The position numbers were made by a program, and so were the translations under genes. From Paraburkholderia bannensis NBRC 103871 (lineage in GTDB: Bacteria; Pseudomonadota; Gammaproteobacteria; Burkholderiales; Burkholderiaceae): DNA of 64,000 nucleotides. Shown here piece by piece: positions 28,910-38,269 of the stretch. Positions within the stretch are counted from its first letter, which is position 1. Each line of letters starts with the position of its first letter. The stretch lies in assembly GCF_000685015.1 (NCBI RefSeq), contig NZ_BAYA01000001.1, positions 62,001 to 126,000 of the forward strand, given 5' to 3'. The notes beneath the pieces were generated by a model. It made no database searches, was not told the origin of the DNA, and saw only the letters and a program-made list of their open reading frames with translations.

Positions 28910-28978
28910 GTCAGGCGCCAGGCACGATTGAGTATGATCCGGCGTTGATCCTCGCCTTCGCCGTTTCATCGACGCCTC

Positions 28979-30154
28979 ATGCTCACCACGCTTGCCATTG
29001 CCAACTATCGCTCGCTGCGCGAACTCATCGTGCCGCTCGGGCCGCTCAACGTCATCACGGGGCCCAACGGCAGCGGCAAGTCCAATCTCTATCGCGCGCT
29101 GCGTCTGCTCGCGCTCACCGCGCGCGGCGGCGTGATTCCGTCGCTGGCGCGCGAGGGCGGCCTGCAATCGACGCTCTGGGCCGGGCCCGAACGCTTTTCG
29201 CGCGCGGTCTCGGCGGGCGAGTACGAGGTGCAGGGCACGGTGCGCAAGGACGCGGTGAGCCTGAAGCTCGGCTTCGCGGGCGAGACCTTCGGTTATGCGA
29301 TCGATCTGGGCTTGCCGCCGCCAGCGTCGACCTCGCAGTTTGCGCTCGATCCCGTCATCAAGCGCGAGTGCATCTGGAGCGGGCCAGTGCTGCGCCCGTC
29401 GGCGCTGCTCGTGGATCGCCAGGGGCCGATGATCCGCATCCGCGACGAAGAGAAAGGGCGCGGCGAATGGTCAACGCTCGCGCAGCCCGTGGCGAGCTTC
29501 GACAGCATGATGACGGAGTACGCCGACCCGCGCAGCGCGCCCGAGATGATCGCGGTGCGCGAGCAGATCCGCTCGTGGCGCTTCTACGATCACTTCCGCA
29601 CGGACGTCCACGCCAGCGCGCGACAGGTGCAGATCGGCACGCATTCGCCGGTGCTCTCCGACGACGGCGCCAATCTCGCGGCGGCGTTGCAGACGATCCG
29701 CGAGATCGGCGATGGCGCGGCGCTCGACGCGGCGATCGGTGATGCCTTTCCGGGCGCACGCGTCGAAATCGTCAATCACGAAGGGCGCTTCGAAGTGGCG
29801 CTGCGCCAGGAAGGGCTGCTGCGGCCGCTGCGCGGTGCGGAACTGTCGGACGGCACCTTGCGCTATCTGCTGCTGGCCGCGGCGCTGCTAAGCCCGCGTC
29901 CGCCCGCGCTGCTCGTGCTCGACGAGCCCGAAACCAGCCTGCATCCCGATCTGCTGCCGTCGCTGGCGCGCCTGATCGCGCGGGCTTCGACGCAATCGCA
30001 GGTGCTGGTGGTCTCGCACGCAGCACGGCTGGTCGCGGCGCTGGAACGCGAGGCGGGCAGCCAGTCGATCGTGCTGGAGCGGCGACTGGGCGCGACCACC
30101 TTCGCCGATCCCGATTCGCTCGATATTCCTGCATGGAAATGGCCTGCGCGATAA
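28979..30154 (+). CDS. AAA family ATPase (RecF/SMC-like AAA_21 type)
   Basis: A 391-residue ABC-class ATPase. Walker A is GPNGSGKSN at 28-36 with Lys34. The second half has the signature-like LSDGTLRYLLLAAALL, the Walker B LLVLDEPETSLHPDL and a switch His in VVSHAARL. There is no TOPRIM nuclease domain and no long coiled coil, so it is not an OLD nuclease, RecF or RecN. Lies 69 bases after otsA. Cellular role unknown. Confidence 0.85.
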   Translation: MLTTLAIANYRSLRELIVPLGPLNVITGPNGSGKSNLYRALRLLALTARGGVIPSLAREGGLQSTLWAGPERFSRAVSAGEYEVQGTVRKDAVSLKLGFAGETFGYAIDLGLPPPASTSQFALDPVIKRECIWSGPVLRPSALLVDRQGPMIRIRDEEKGRGEWSTLAQPVASFDSMMTEYADPRSAPEMIAVREQIRSWRFYDHFRTDVHASARQVQIGTHSPVLSDDGANLAAALQTIREIGDGAALDAAIGDAFPGARVEIVNHEGRFEVALRQEGLLRPLRGAELSDGTLRYLLLAAALLSPRPPALLVLDEPETSLHPDLLPSLARLIARASTQSQVLVVSHAARLVAALEREAGSQSIVLERRLGATTFADPDSLDIPAWKWPAR

Positions 30155-30443
30155 ATCGAGGCACAAGCGATGTATCCGCATGTAAGTCGATATGAAAAAT
30201 TGAAAGTCCCGGGGCACTATGCGCGCGATTGCCGAATAATGGGCTTTTACCGACCGCGCTGAGGCTTTGTACGTTCCGTCCCTGTGTGGAGCCCGCCGTG
30301 TCGGCTTTGTGACGCCTCGCTTACAATGATTCGAGCTTGCCGGGGCGCTCGGGCGCGCAATGTGCGCGGCCAGATGCTTTGCCCGGACAGGCGTTGCGCG
30401 GACAGCCAGCCCGGCACGCCAGGACGAACACTGGAGACACTCG

Positions 30444-31511
30444 ATGAGAATTGCGCAGATCGCTCCGCTGACCGAATCGGTTCCGCCCAAGCTCTATGGC
30501 GGCACGGAACGCGCCGTGTCGTACATCACCGAGGCGCTGGTCGAACTCGGCCACGACGTCACGCTGTTCGCAAGCGGCGATTCCGTGACGAGCGCGAAGC
30601 TCGAACCGGTCTGGCCGCGCGCGCTGCGGCTCGATCCTGCCATCCGTGACCGGGTTGCGCCGCACATGCTGCTAATGGAGCTGGTGCGCCGCCAGGCCGA
30701 CCAGTTCGACGTGCTGCACTTCCATATGGACTACTACTCGTTTTCGGTGTTCAAGCGCCAGGAAACGCCGTTTGTGACCACGCTGCACGGCCGTCTCGAT
30801 CTGCCCGAGCAGCAGCCGGTATTCGACACGTTCAACACCGCGCCCGTCATTTCGATCTCCGATGCCCAGCGCCAGCCGATACCGCAGGCCAGGTGGCTGC
30901 GCACGGTCTATCACGGCCTGCCGGAGCACCTCTACACGCCGAAGCCCGTCGAGCAGCGCTATCTGGCGTTTCTCGGCCGTATTTCGCCGGAAAAGCGCGT
31001 CGATACCGCGATCCGCATTGCCCAGCGCTGCGGCCTGCCCATCCGTATCGCCGCGAAAGTCGACGAAGCAGACCGCGAGTATTTCGAACGCCAGATCAAG
31101 CCGTTGTTCGCACTGCCGAACGTGGAGTTCGTCGGCGAGATCAACGACAGCCAGAAGGCCGAGTTCCTCTCGGGCGCGCACGCGCTGCTGTTCCCGATCG
31201 ACTGGCCGGAGCCGTTCGGCCTTGTGATGATCGAGGCGATGGCCTGCGGCACGCCGGTGATCGCCTTCAATCGCGGCGCGGTGCCCGAAGTGGTGGACGA
31301 CGGCGTGACGGGTTTTATCGTCGAGGACGAGATCGGCGCGGTCGCCGCCATCAATCGCCTCGCGCGCGTGCCGCGAGCGGGCGTGCGACGGCGCTTCGAG
31401 GAGCGCTTCACCTCGCATCGCATGGCGCAGCAATACGTGGAGGCCTACCAGGCGGTGATCCGCGCGAACCGGCGTTCGCGCTTCAAGGTGATCGATACGT
31501 CCGCGACGTGA
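30444..31511 (+). CDS. GT4 family glycosyltransferase
   Basis: A 355-residue GT-B glycosyltransferase. It starts MRIAQIAPLTESVPPKLYGG, the usual N-terminus of this subgroup. FLGRISPEKRVD starts the donor half, and the EX7E-type motif EPFGLVMIEAMACGTPVIAF lies at about 255-275. The ATG at 30444 has GGAGA upstream. The acceptor is unknown. The 289-base stretch before it shows no gene. Confidence 0.92.
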   Translation: MRIAQIAPLTESVPPKLYGGTERAVSYITEALVELGHDVTLFASGDSVTSAKLEPVWPRALRLDPAIRDRVAPHMLLMELVRRQADQFDVLHFHMDYYSFSVFKRQETPFVTTLHGRLDLPEQQPVFDTFNTAPVISISDAQRQPIPQARWLRTVYHGLPEHLYTPKPVEQRYLAFLGRISPEKRVDTAIRIAQRCGLPIRIAAKVDEADREYFERQIKPLFALPNVEFVGEINDSQKAEFLSGAHALLFPIDWPEPFGLVMIEAMACGTPVIAFNRGAVPEVVDDGVTGFIVEDEIGAVAAINRLARVPRAGVRRRFEERFTSHRMAQQYVEAYQAVIRANRRSRFKVIDTSAT

Positions 31512-31553
31512 CGCGACATCGGGCGAAGCGCGCGGACGTAACCAGTCTGCGCG

Positions 31554-32141
31554 TTACAGCTTCAGGCGCGTGATCTTGGTGGTGCCGAGCGAGAGATCGC
31601 CGATCAGGCCGCTGTTGGTGAGCACGAAGACTTCGACGGGCTTGACGGCCGTGGTGGTGTCGATCGTGCCGTTGGCGCCGACCTTGACGAGCGCAACCGA
31701 CGCGTCGCCGCCTACCGACCAGCCTTCCGAGGTGTGCAGACGTTCCAGCGCGTCCTGCGTCATGAAGAGATAGACCACGGCCTTCGACTGCATGCCGAGC
31801 GTCGCGCCCACCGACGCGCCGGTCGTGCTGTAGTAGCCGACGGTGCTGCCGCCCTCGCGCAATGCGCCGTCGCCGTGTTCGCCGCCGATACCGATGCCGG
31901 CCTGGATCACCTGCGGGAAGACCAGCACGCCGCGCGCCTTGCCGACGAGTTCGCGCGCGCCCGGCACGGTCTGGAACAGACGCGACATCGTGCCGTCGAC
32001 GCTGGCGTCGATCGACTGCCGGCGGGCGTCGTTGCTTTGTTCGGAAGGCGGCGAATTGCCGGTGGTGGAGCAGCCTGCGAGAGCCGCGCTGGCGAGCGCG
32101 ATGGCGACAGATGTCCTCAGGATGAAGCGACGTCCTTGCAT
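31554..32141 (-). CDS. SYLF (YSC84) domain lipoprotein
   Basis: A 195-residue outer-membrane or periplasmic lipoprotein. The lipobox LAGC ends at Cys24. The SYLF domain at about 60-195 holds KARGVLVFPQVIQAGIGIGGE, GYYSTTGASVGATLGMQSKA and SEGWSVGGDASVALVKVG. SYLF domains bind lipids in eukaryotes; in Burkholderia this lipoprotein is widespread and uncharacterised. Confidence 0.9.
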   Translation of the reverse strand: MQGRRFILRTSVAIALASAALAGCSTTGNSPPSEQSNDARRQSIDASVDGTMSRLFQTVPGARELVGKARGVLVFPQVIQAGIGIGGEHGDGALREGGSTVGYYSTTGASVGATLGMQSKAVVYLFMTQDALERLHTSEGWSVGGDASVALVKVGANGTIDTTTAVKPVEVFVLTNSGLIGDLSLGTTKITRLKL

Positions 32142-32345
32142 GTTGTTCTCCGTTCTGTTTTCCGGAAAGCCAAACCGCTACGGCGCTGCCGATCGCGGAT
32201 CAGCCTCGCCGTTATAGCACAGCGATTCAAATGACCTTTCGGAGCGGGCACGGAAATCGCGCACGCGCGGCGCAAGTTGCTACGTGCGGCTGACAGGGCG
32301 GACTGACAGAGGGTAGACCGACAGGGAACGTAAAAAGGGCAGGAG

Positions 32346-32792
32346 TCAGGGTTCGGGCACGGCTTTGGTGGCGGGAGGGCGGCGCAGCGCCCGCCGTACC
32401 GCGCCAATCAGGATGCCGAGCGCAAGCAGCGCCACGGCCGGGACGACCCAATAGCCGACGAACGCGTGCCAGAGATAGCGAACCAGCGTGGCGCGGCGCT
32501 GCGCGTATTCGTCGCGGGCGTCCTGCTGGGCGGCGGCGTTTGCGGCCAGCACGGCGGCGGGGCAACCGGCCGCGCGCGCCTGATCGGCGTTACCCTGGCA
32601 GTGCTGCGGCGCGCCAGCGGCGCGTTCGGCGTCGGTGAATGTCCACGAGGTGAGGCCGCGCTGGAGATCTGCGCGGTTATAGGCCATTTCGTCCTGGGTC
32701 TCGCGCACCGCGACGATCATCACCGGCACCAGCCAGAAGACCATCACCAGCATCCAGCGGCGAAACCAGCGATTCTTGTGTCTCCATGCCAT
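32346..32792 (-). CDS. Small inner-membrane protein, unknown function
   Basis: A 148-residue protein with two predicted membrane segments (residues about 12-28, MLVMVFWLVPVMIVAV, and about 110-135, FVGYWVVPAVALLALGILIG). Between them lies a periplasmic Ala/Gln-rich loop with two cysteines, one in QHCQGN and one in AGCPAA, that may form a disulfide. Arg-rich ends suggest cytoplasmic termini. I do not recognise the family. It resembles other YfhR-sized Burkholderia membrane proteins only in general form. Confidence 0.65.
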   Translation of the reverse strand: MAWRHKNRWFRRWMLVMVFWLVPVMIVAVRETQDEMAYNRADLQRGLTSWTFTDAERAAGAPQHCQGNADQARAAGCPAAVLAANAAAQQDARDEYAQRRATLVRYLWHAFVGYWVVPAVALLALGILIGAVRRALRRPPATKAVPEP

Positions 32793-32950
32793 CTGCGCCT
32801 CCGTTCGATGCCGTTGGCATCAACCAGGATCAGCCTGTTTTTAACCGGCCCGATGGCGTTTGACGTTTTGTGTAGGGAATAGGGCCGCTGCAGCCATCAT
32901 AGGAGAAAAACGCCCTGCCGTCGTGGCCCGGGCGTGGCCTGTGCGCTACT

Positions 32951-32991
32951 GAAAAAAACGACGCGCCGCAGCATAAGCCGGGGCGCGTCGT
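32951..32991 (-). terminator. Rho-independent terminator downstream of the PsiF-like gene
   Basis: A 10-bp stem (ACGACGCGCC / GGCGCGTCGT) with a 14-nt loop is followed on the minus strand by seven T residues. It ends the PsiF transcript about 85 bases after its stop. Confidence 0.88.
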
Positions 32992-33076
32992 CTATGTGCA
33001 CGGTCTTCGAACCACGAACCGGCCAGATTGATCAGGAATGCCTGGCGGATTCGGGCGGTGCGCGATTCGTGCGAAA

Positions 33077-33397
33077 TCAGCTCTTGGTCGAGAGGCAGGT
33101 CTTCATGAACGCCTTGCGGTCGTCGCCCTTCTTGTCGGCGGCCTGTGCGTTGCAGGCCTTCATGCGATCCTGTTGGGACATCTTCGCAGCGGGGGCGGGC
33201 GCAGCCGACAGACATTGCTTCATGAAGGCCTTGCGGTCGTCGCCTTTCTTGTCGCCGGCCTGCGTGTTGCAGGTCTTCATCTTCGACTGCTGGCTATTCG
33301 CAGCAGGCGCCGCAGCCGGTGCAGCGGTTTGCGCGAAAGCCGGTGCGGCGAACACACCGCCCAGCACGATTGCAGCAATGACGGATTGCATTTTCAT
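33077..33397 (-). CDS. PsiF repeat protein
   Basis: A 106-residue secreted protein with a signal peptide (cleavage near AFA-Q, residue 22). Two PsiF repeats of about 30 residues follow, each with a Met-Lys-x-Cys-Asn motif, KKGDDRKAFMK and a cysteine near the end. The cysteines probably pair. PsiF was named as a phosphate-starvation-inducible gene in E. coli; function unknown. Confidence 0.9.
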   Translation of the reverse strand: MKMQSVIAAIVLGGVFAAPAFAQTAAPAAAPAANSQQSKMKTCNTQAGDKKGDDRKAFMKQCLSAAPAPAAKMSQQDRMKACNAQAADKKGDDRKAFMKTCLSTKS

Positions 33398-33594
33398 CGT
33401 TCACTCCCATGGGATATTCGACATTGTCGGTAGTCGTGCGCGCTGGCCGCAATTCGGTTCATCCTCGCCCATCGCCGCAACCATTATGGCAAAGCCACCC
33501 TGAAAACGGACTGACACGACCTTCGGTTGACGGCGTCGCGGCACAATGCGGGTTAACAGTTAAGTAGCGCACAGCCTGTGCAAGGAGACACGTG

Positions 33595-33891
33595 ATGCAT
33601 TACCTCTTGATGTACGAACTCGCGGAGAACTACCTCGATCGTCGCGCCGAGCATCGCAGCGCCCATCTCGCGCTCGCGTGGGCCGCGGCGGAGCGCGGCG
33701 AGTTGCTGCTCGCCGGGGCGATTGCCGATCCGGTCGATAGCGCGCTGCTGCTGTTCCAGGGCGACAGCCCGGCCGCCGCCGAAGCTTTCGCGCGCGCCGA
33801 TCCCTACGTCCAGGCGGGCCTCGTCAAAGCGTGGCACGTGCGGCCATGGCAGACCGTCGTGGGCGAACAGGCGTCGAGTCCGGTGCGTTGA
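33595..33891 (+). CDS. YciI-like (YCII domain) protein
   Basis: A 98-residue ferredoxin-like protein: HYLLMYELAENY, then HLALAWAAAERGELLLAGA and DPYVQAGLVKAWHVRPW, the usual YCII pattern with its conserved His and Asp. AAGGAG lies seven bases before the ATG at 33595; a GTG three bases earlier is possible. The stop lies in a GAGTT-like simple repeat. Confidence 0.88.
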   Translation: MHYLLMYELAENYLDRRAEHRSAHLALAWAAAERGELLLAGAIADPVDSALLLFQGDSPAAAEAFARADPYVQAGLVKAWHVRPWQTVVGEQASSPVR

Positions 33892-33920
33892 GTTGAACTG
33901 AGTTGAGTTAAGTTGAGTTG
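33887..33920. repeat. Imperfect GTTGA simple repeat
   Basis: About six imperfect copies of a five-base unit (GTTGA, with ACTGA and GTTA variants) overlap the end of the YciI-like gene and extend beyond it. Confidence 0.7.
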
Positions 33921-33943
33921 CGCGTGCAACGGCTACGCAATGC

Positions 33944-34633
33944 CTATGGCGATTCGCCTGAAGAAGCCGCGTCGCTTTGAGGGCCGTTGGCCGCCGCGCG
34001 ATCGAGCAGGTCGCGCACGGTTTCGTCGTCGGTCTGGTCGAAGTCGGCGTAGAACTGGCCGACGCTCATGAACGACAAGGGCGTTTTCACGCAGACCAGA
34101 TCGTCGATCGCACCCGCCAGCCGCTCGCGGGCCCCGGCGGGCGCAACCGGCAGCGCCGCGACGATGCGCGCGGGCCCAAGCGACGCGAGCGCCAGCGCCG
34201 CCGCCTTGAGCGATGCGCCCGTGGCCATCCCGTCGTCGATCAATAGCGCCACGCGCCCCGCAACCGGCAGCGGCCCGCGCTCGCCGCGATAGCGCGCTTC
34301 GCGGCGGCCCAGTTCGATACGCGCGAGCGCGAGTGCGCTTTGCAGTTGCGGCTCGCTGACCCCGGCTTCGCGGATCAGCGCTTCATCCACGTATTGCGCG
34401 CCGTTCGAGGAGAGGGCACCCATCGCCAGCTCGGGTTGCCAGGGCACGCCCAGCTTGCAGACCGGCAGCACGTCGAGCGGCGCATCGAGCGCCTGCGCGA
34501 CCTCGAACGCCACCGGCACGCCGCCGCGCGGCAGCGCGAGCACGACCACATCGCGCCGCGCGCCGTAGGACGCGACGAGCTGCGCGGCGAGCAGGCGTCC
34601 TGCCTCGCGTCGATCGCTGAATGAGCGTTCCAT
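33944..34633 (-). CDS. Phosphoribosyltransferase family protein
   Basis: A 229-residue type I PRTase-fold protein. The PRPP loop is in ALLIDDGMATGASLKAAA. It also has VVLALPRGGVPVAFEVAQALDAPLDVLPVCKLG and FYADFDQTDDETVRDLL. This subgroup is often found beside dienelactone-hydrolase or universal-stress genes; its substrate is unknown. The start MERSFSDRREAGR at 34633 matches relatives; the in-frame extension to 34705 does not. Confidence 0.87.
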   Translation of the reverse strand: MERSFSDRREAGRLLAAQLVASYGARRDVVVLALPRGGVPVAFEVAQALDAPLDVLPVCKLGVPWQPELAMGALSSNGAQYVDEALIREAGVSEPQLQSALALARIELGRREARYRGERGPLPVAGRVALLIDDGMATGASLKAAALALASLGPARIVAALPVAPAGARERLAGAIDDLVCVKTPLSFMSVGQFYADFDQTDDETVRDLLDRAAANGPQSDAASSGESP

Positions 34634-34935
34634 GACGATGTCTCTTGATACGCAGCGGTGTTTTCTGCGCGGGGGGCGCAAGAAACGATCTACCCAGTGT
34701 GCCACGCACGGCGCGGCTGCGGCGCAAATTCCGGGATAAAACCGTCAGCCGGGAATGAATGTTATTCAGAGCGGGTAGCGGGCAGGAGCATTTGCCGTCT
34801 GTGCCCGATTCGTTAGCGCGCAGGCCGCAAACCTCTTGCGCAGCGTGCTCATTTGCATACGCGGATTTCTCGTTTGGCTCGACCGGCGTGCATGGTTAGG
34901 ATGAGGTCGTGCCTTTCACCGACGAGGTTCATGCC
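34634..34935. other. Intergenic region, no gene seen
   Basis: About 300 bases between the divergent PRTase gene and the small gene at 34936. It is less GC-rich in the middle (around 34735-34770). I see no convincing RNA, repeat or operator; it must hold two promoters. Confidence 0.5.
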
Positions 34936-35166
34936 ATGTCCGACACCGCCTGTTTCTCGCCACGCGTAGTCGAACCCGCCGAAGCCGATGCACCCGAAGG
35001 CCACGGCCTGGCGCTGGAGCTGCGCCTCGCGCGGCCCATCGACGGCATCGCGGGCCACGCGCTGCGCATCCATTTGCGGCGCGGCGCGCGCATGGAGCAG
35101 GCGGAAACGCTGCGCGACCTGCTGCACGAGGTCGGTGCGGACATCGTCGTGACTGCGGCTAGCTAA
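34936..35166 (+). CDS. Small hypothetical protein
   Basis: A 76-residue acidic-then-basic protein with no recognised domain: GLALELRLARPIDGIAG, then LRIHLRRGARMEQAETLRDLL. The pattern of one beta strand pair and a C-terminal helix looks real, and GAGG lies eight bases before the ATG at 34936. Convergent with the LysR gene, 21 bases away. Confidence 0.5.
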   Translation: MSDTACFSPRVVEPAEADAPEGHGLALELRLARPIDGIAGHALRIHLRRGARMEQAETLRDLLHEVGADIVVTAAS

Positions 35167-35187
35167 GCCTGCTTGGAGCTGGCGCGC

Positions 35188-36045
35188 TCAGTCGAGCGGC
35201 GTCGCGAACAGCGCGTCGAGCAGGTTCGACGATGACGAATCGGCCAGCCGCGTGAGCGATTCGACCATGCGTACCTGGCAATCCACCAGCGCAATCGCAC
35301 GGATGCGGCGCGATTCGCCGAATTCCGCTCCCGCAATGACGCCCGCGCCCACGCCTTGCGCAATGGCGGTTTGCAGCGCCTCGCGGCCGTCCACGTAAAG
35401 CACGGGCTGCACCTGCAGCCCCTTGCGCACCAGTTCGGATTCGAGCAACTGCTGCGTGACCGAGTGCGCCTCGCGAAAAATCATCGGCTCGCGCACGAGT
35501 TCCTCGTAGGTCATGCGACGCTTCTTGGCCACTGGACTGTCGGCGGGCACGACGGCCACGAGCGGCTCCTCGCGCAGCACGCGCGTCTGCAGGCGGCTGT
35601 GCACCTGGTGCGCCGCCGTGATGGCCGCGTCCACTTCGCTCGACAGCACGCGCCGCATGCACTCGGTCGCGTTCGCGATCCCAAGCTTCACCACCACGCC
35701 CGGATAACGGCGCCGGAACGCGCCGACCAGCTTGATCGCCAGGTCGGGCGCGTCCGCGACCAGCGCGAGTTCGCCCGATTCGAGCGCGCCGGCCGATTCG
35801 AGCAGCCGCCGCGCATCGCGCTCGCAACCCACCATCTGGCGCGTCACCGCATACAGCCGCCGGCCGAGTTCGGTCAGCTCGACGCCGCGCGGCGCGCGCT
35901 CGAACAGCTTGACGCCGAAATCGCTCTCCAGCCGCCGCACGTGATCCGACACGGCAGGCTGGGTAAGGGAGAGCGCCTGGGCGGCGCGCGAGAAACCACC
36001 GTGCTCGGCGACGGCGTGAAAGGCGCGCAACTGGGCATATTGCAT
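35188..36045 (-). CDS. LysR-type regulator of the 2-aminoethylphosphonate locus
   Basis: A 285-residue LTTR: N-terminal winged helix (LRAFHAVAEHGGFSRAAQAL, then SLTQPAVSDHVRRLE at about 27-41) and a periplasmic-binding-like effector domain from about 90. It is divergent from phnW across a 125-base region holding an ATCGAT inverted repeat. LTTRs that neighbour phnWX normally activate them in response to 2-aminoethylphosphonate or an intermediate; that role is inferred from context. Confidence 0.92.
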   Translation of the reverse strand: MQYAQLRAFHAVAEHGGFSRAAQALSLTQPAVSDHVRRLESDFGVKLFERAPRGVELTELGRRLYAVTRQMVGCERDARRLLESAGALESGELALVADAPDLAIKLVGAFRRRYPGVVVKLGIANATECMRRVLSSEVDAAITAAHQVHSRLQTRVLREEPLVAVVPADSPVAKKRRMTYEELVREPMIFREAHSVTQQLLESELVRKGLQVQPVLYVDGREALQTAIAQGVGAGVIAGAEFGESRRIRAIALVDCQVRMVESLTRLADSSSSNLLDALFATPLD

Positions 36046-36089
36046 GACGGATCCCGCTTTAGCTGGCTATAAGTTTGACTGATATCGAC

Positions 36090-36104
36090 ATCGATTATAT
36101 CGAT
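36090..36104. promoter_or_regulatory. Candidate LysR-type operator between the regulator and phnW
   Basis: ATCGAT-TAT-ATCGAT is an exact inverted repeat in an AT-rich stretch (36081-36112) midway between the divergent starts. A further ATCGAC/ATATCG half lies just to the left. The position and T-rich/A-rich dyad suit an LTTR site. Confidence 0.6.
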
Positions 36105-36170
36105 TTTACCGATGCTCGCCGTTCCAGTACCTTAACGCCATCACGCTGAACACCGACTGGAGCAGCCCGC

Positions 36171-37367
36171 ATGACCACCCCCGCCGTCCAACTCGCCGAC
36201 CAAGCGGACGACCAACCGGCCGTCCCGTATCTGCTGACCCCTGGCCCGCTGACCACGGCCGCTTCGACGAAAGCCGCCATGCAGCGCGACTGGGGATCGT
36301 GGGACGCCGATTTCCGCGCCATGACGGCGCACCTGCGCGCCGCGTTGCTGGAGATTGCCGGCGCCACCGGCCTGGACTACGACTGTGTGCCCCTGCAAGG
36401 CAGCGGCAGCTACTGCGTCGAGGCGATGCTGGGCAGCTTCGTGCCGCGCGACGGCCATGTGCTCGTGCTGGCCAACGGCGCGTACGGCAAGCGCATCGCC
36501 ACGACGCTGCGCTATCTGGGCCGCGACCACACTGTGCACGACACGGGCGACTACCTGCCGCCGCGCGCCGCCGATGTCGACCGCCTGCTGGCCGCTAACG
36601 CCGCCATCACGCACGTCGTCGTCGTCCATTGCGAAACCAGCTCGGGCATTCTCAACCCGGTCGGCGAAATCGCCGAAGTCGTGGCGCGCCACGGCCGCCG
36701 CCTGCTGATCGATTCGATGAGCGCCTTTGGCGCGGTGCCGCTCGACGTGCGCACGCTGCCGTGCGAAGCGTTCGTTTCGTCGGCGAACAAGTGCATCGAG
36801 GGCGTGCCGGGCTTCGGTTTCGTGATCGCGAAGAAAAGCGCGCTCGAAGCTGCGAAGGGCAACAGCCATTCGCTCGCGCTCGACCTGCACGACCAGTGGG
36901 ACGTGATGAACCGCACGGGCCAGTGGCGCTTCACGCCGCCCACGCATGCCGTCGCGGCTTTCCTCGAAGCGCTGCGTCTCTACGCCGAAGAAGGCGGCCA
37001 GCCGGGCCGACTCGCGCGCTACACGCGCAATCGCGACGTGATGGTCGCGGGCATGCAGTCGCTCGGCTTCGAGCCGCTGCTCACTGATGCATGGCGCTCG
37101 CCGATCATTGTCACGTTCTTTTCGCCTGCGCATGCGAACTTCAGCTTCGCGCGCTTCTACGAACTGATGAAGGAGCAGGGTTTCATCATCTATCCGGGCA
37201 AGCTGACGAATGTCGAAAGCTTCCGGATCGGCTGCATCGGCGCGCTCGACGAGTCGGTGATGCGCCGCGTCGTGCAGGCCTGCAGCACGGCCCTGCAAAC
37301 GATGGGCGTGCCCGACGGCGCGCCGGAGCACGCCTCGCTCGACGCCCCCGAAGCGCTTGCGGCCTGA
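36171..37367 (+). CDS. phnW: 2-aminoethylphosphonate--pyruvate transaminase
   Basis: PLP enzyme that converts 2-aminoethylphosphonate and pyruvate to phosphonoacetaldehyde and alanine. The 398-residue protein has LLTPGPLTTAASTKAAM with RDWGSWD near the start, HCETSSGILNPV, DSMSAFGAVP, the PLP-binding Lys207 in SSANKCIEGVPGFGF, and the C-terminal GFIIYPGKLT. phnX follows after 72 bases and completes the two-step pathway to acetaldehyde and phosphate. Confidence 0.96.
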   Translation: MTTPAVQLADQADDQPAVPYLLTPGPLTTAASTKAAMQRDWGSWDADFRAMTAHLRAALLEIAGATGLDYDCVPLQGSGSYCVEAMLGSFVPRDGHVLVLANGAYGKRIATTLRYLGRDHTVHDTGDYLPPRAADVDRLLAANAAITHVVVVHCETSSGILNPVGEIAEVVARHGRRLLIDSMSAFGAVPLDVRTLPCEAFVSSANKCIEGVPGFGFVIAKKSALEAAKGNSHSLALDLHDQWDVMNRTGQWRFTPPTHAVAAFLEALRLYAEEGGQPGRLARYTRNRDVMVAGMQSLGFEPLLTDAWRSPIIVTFFSPAHANFSFARFYELMKEQGFIIYPGKLTNVESFRIGCIGALDESVMRRVVQACSTALQTMGVPDGAPEHASLDAPEALAA

Positions 37368-37439
37368 TTGGCCGCCAGAACGTTCAATCGATACACGTCA
37401 TACACGCATAACGCAGCGCAATTCGAAGGAAATACGCAA

Positions 37440-38243
37440 ATGAAACACGTCAAGGCAGTGATCTTCGACTGGGCCGGCACGGTGGTGGACTACGGTTCGC
37501 GCGCGCCGATGGGCGCATTCGTCGAAACCTTCGAGGAATTCGGCGTGCCCATCACGATCGACGAAGCGCGCGGCCCGATGGGCATGGCCAAGCGACCGCA
37601 CATCGCCGCGCTGATGGCGTTGCCGCGCGTGGCGCAGGCGTGGGAAGCGCGTCACGGCCACGTGCCGGGCGACGCTGATATCGACGCGGTCTACGACGTC
37701 TTCGTGCCGAAGAACGTTGCCGTCGCGGCGCAATACAGCGACGTGATTCCGGGCGTCGCGGCCGTGACGAGGCAACTGCGCGCCGATGGCGTGCGCATCG
37801 GTTCCACCACGGGCTACACGCGCGAAATCATCGACCAGATCGTGCCGGGCGCGGCTGCGCAAGGTTTCGAGGCCGACAGCATCGTCTGCACCGGCGACAC
37901 GCCCGAAGGCCGCCCGTCGCCGTACATGATCTATCGCACGCTGCCGCAACTGGGCGTGTGGCTCGCCCGCGACGCGATCAAGGTGGACGACACCGAAGTC
38001 GGTATCGAGGAAGGGCTCAACGGCGGCACGTGGGCCGTGGGCGTGGCGGTGAGCGGCAACGCGTTCGGCATGACCGAGAGCGAAGTCCACGCGCTCGCGC
38101 CCGACGAATTCGCTGTGCGCCGCGCGGCGGCAGTCGAGCGGCTGCGTGCAGCTGGCGCGCATTACGTGATCGACAGCGTGGCCGACCTGCTGCCCGTGGT
38201 CACCGAAATCGAAACGCGCCTCGCGCGCGGCGAGCGTCCTTGA
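37440..38243 (+). CDS. phnX: Phosphonoacetaldehyde hydrolase (phosphonatase)
   Basis: HAD enzyme cleaving the C-P bond of phosphonoacetaldehyde through a Schiff base. The 267 residues have the nucleophile Asp10 in FDWAGTVVDYGS and the Schiff-base Lys51 in MGMAKRPH, matching Asp12 and Lys53 of the B. cereus enzyme. GSTTGYTREI and KVDDTEVGIEEG are also present. AAGGA precedes the ATG. A terminator follows, so phnWX is a two-gene operon without the usual transporter nearby. Confidence 0.97.
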   Translation: MKHVKAVIFDWAGTVVDYGSRAPMGAFVETFEEFGVPITIDEARGPMGMAKRPHIAALMALPRVAQAWEARHGHVPGDADIDAVYDVFVPKNVAVAAQYSDVIPGVAAVTRQLRADGVRIGSTTGYTREIIDQIVPGAAAQGFEADSIVCTGDTPEGRPSPYMIYRTLPQLGVWLARDAIKVDDTEVGIEEGLNGGTWAVGVAVSGNAFGMTESEVHALAPDEFAVRRAAAVERLRAAGAHYVIDSVADLLPVVTEIETRLARGERP

Positions 38244-38269
38244 TCCGGCGCTGATGGCTGAAGCTTGAT

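Noticed and set aside
28979..30154. AAA ATPase as part of an anti-phage defence system
   Set aside because: No nuclease, TOPRIM domain or other partner gene is adjacent, and the surroundings are ordinary metabolism genes.
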